DNA from: Ectobacillus funiculus
Lineage (GTDB): Bacteria; Bacillota; Bacilli; Bacillales; Bacillaceae_G
Direction: 5' to 3' (one strand)
NCBI RefSeq assembly: GCF_042429435.1
Contig: NZ_JBHMAF010000200.1
DNA length: 64,000 nt
Shown: one piece after another, positions 63,538 to 64,000 of the stretch
Position numbering within the stretch: position 1 is the stretch's first letter
How the letters are laid out: each line of letters starts with the position of its first letter
Translations under genes and position numbers: made by a program
Notes under the pieces: model-generated
Seen by the model: only the letters and a program-made list of their open reading frames with translations
Database searches by the model: none
Told to the model about the DNA's origin: nothing

Positions 63538-63576
63538 GGCTATGAAGAAGCTTTTCTTCATAGCCTATTTTTTCCT
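63538..63576 (+). terminator. Terminator downstream of the YxcD gene
   Basis: AGGCTATGAA..TTCATAGCCT stem followed by ATTTTTT, about 110 bp after the stop. Confidence 0.8.
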
Positions 63577-63616
63577 CCGTCTGGAAATTTATACTTTCCT
63601 ACAGTGTGAAAAAAGC
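63575..63616 (-). repeat. Dispersed intergenic repeat, copy I (head fragment)
   Basis: On the minus strand CACTGTAGGAAAGTATAAAT followed by TTCCAGACGG, the head of the family; middle and tail are absent. It abuts the deleted TnpB-related copy. Confidence 0.65.
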
Positions 63617-63640
63617 TAATCATTTACGAAAAATACATAA

Positions 63641-64000
63641 ATGTATGGCCAGTCAATGGGTTGGTCAATCGAAGACCATGGTACATACTACATCATCAAA
63701 TGTATCGTAGAAGAGCCAGAACATCCTCATATCAATTATTCGAAAGCAGACGGTGTCATTGGCAGACGCGGCATGAATCTGAAGGAGCAGGTGCCAAAGG
63801 TGTTGCGAGCCTATACAGAACGTAAGGATGGGGAGCACCACTGGAAGCAATGGAGTGTATTAACAAGGAAATTTAAAGCACTTCGCCCGCATTTGTTCTA
63901 TCATGTATCAGACCAATCCGATCCACTATTCAGCAAAGAAATTTGCGCGTATGGATTGACCCAAGTAGAACGTGACGTTTTGCAGAAGTATGTACCAAAA
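63641..64000 (+). pseudogene. Internally deleted TnpB-related copy (runs off window)
   Basis: Open from ATG 63641 to the window end. GWSIEDHGTYYIIKCIVEEP and EHPHINYSKADGVIG match residues about 311-344 of the intact copy at 22.6 kb. The sequence then jumps in frame to RRGMNLKEQVPKVL onward (residues about 484 to 567). The missing 140 codons contain both RuvC residues (Asp346 and Glu406). The junction lies in TGTCATTGG (63754-63762), which occurs at both deletion ends in the intact copy (23671 and 24091). Confidence 0.85.

Overview
The window looks like a chromosomal segment of a Bacillus species close to the B. cereus group. It has moderate-to-low GC, strong AGGAGG-type ribosome binding sites, five T-box leaders, a B. 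subtilis-like yjcD/yjcF/yjcG/yjcH block, remains of a spore germination gene, and a heterocycloanthracin-type bacteriocin cluster. The organism is inferred from gene content and order; no rRNA or tRNA gene was seen.

Layout. 1-5.6 kb: yjcD helicase, yjcF, yjcG, yjcH, a decayed EamA transporter and a Big_2 protein. 5.7-13 kb: tandem Trp T-boxes and trpEGDCFBA. 13-17.7 kb: lactate-permease-like gene, cysteine synthase, VOC protein and an unknown protein. 17.7-24.7 kb: an insertion-rich zone. It holds a gerAB-like gene split by insertion-sequence material, the 5-oxoprolinase operon pxpBCA between 68-bp inverted repeats, a deleted IS1182-like element, and a full-length IS200/IS605-type element with a TnpB-related gene. 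24.8-26 kb: an Fsr-like MFS pump. 26.4-32.3 kb: a thiazole/oxazole-modified peptide (TOMM) locus with a Cys-every-third-residue precursor, a ThiF-like partner, a leader-binding/YcaO cyclodehydratase and a double-length SagB-type dehydrogenase. 32.4-44.4 kb: methyltransferase, mscL, phosphoesterase, NRDE protein, proBA with a Pro T-box, msrA/msrB split by a frameshift, brnQ with an attenuator-like leader, melA and an AraC regulator. 44.6-52.2 kb: aspartokinase, then nitrite reductase nirBD with two siroheme/uroporphyrinogen genes. 52.2-54 kb: two near-identical Tyr T-boxes and the chorismate mutase/DAHP synthase gene. 54-60 kb: an MFS gene, two stand-alone tnpB elements and a broken MFS gene. 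60-64 kb: MBL hydrolase and Lrp-like regulator, DUF1836, a Tim44-like/YxcD pair, and an internally deleted TnpB-related copy running off the end.

How the parts fit. Aromatic synthesis is controlled at both ends by uncharged-tRNA sensing: Tyr at the first step (aroA) and Trp at the branch (trp). Proline synthesis is controlled likewise. nirBD with SUMT-HemD and HemD forms an assimilatory/dissimilatory nitrite module with its siroheme supply.

Most distinctive features. (1) The TOMM cluster. (2) Three related copies of a zinc-finger-less TnpB-related element, one intact and two shortened by deletions at short direct repeats, plus two canonical tnpB genes, with no tnpA anywhere. (3) A dispersed intergenic repeat of about 110-130 bp in nine copies with a terminator-like tail. 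(4) An msrAB fusion split by one base, whose MsrB half has lost its catalytic cysteine.
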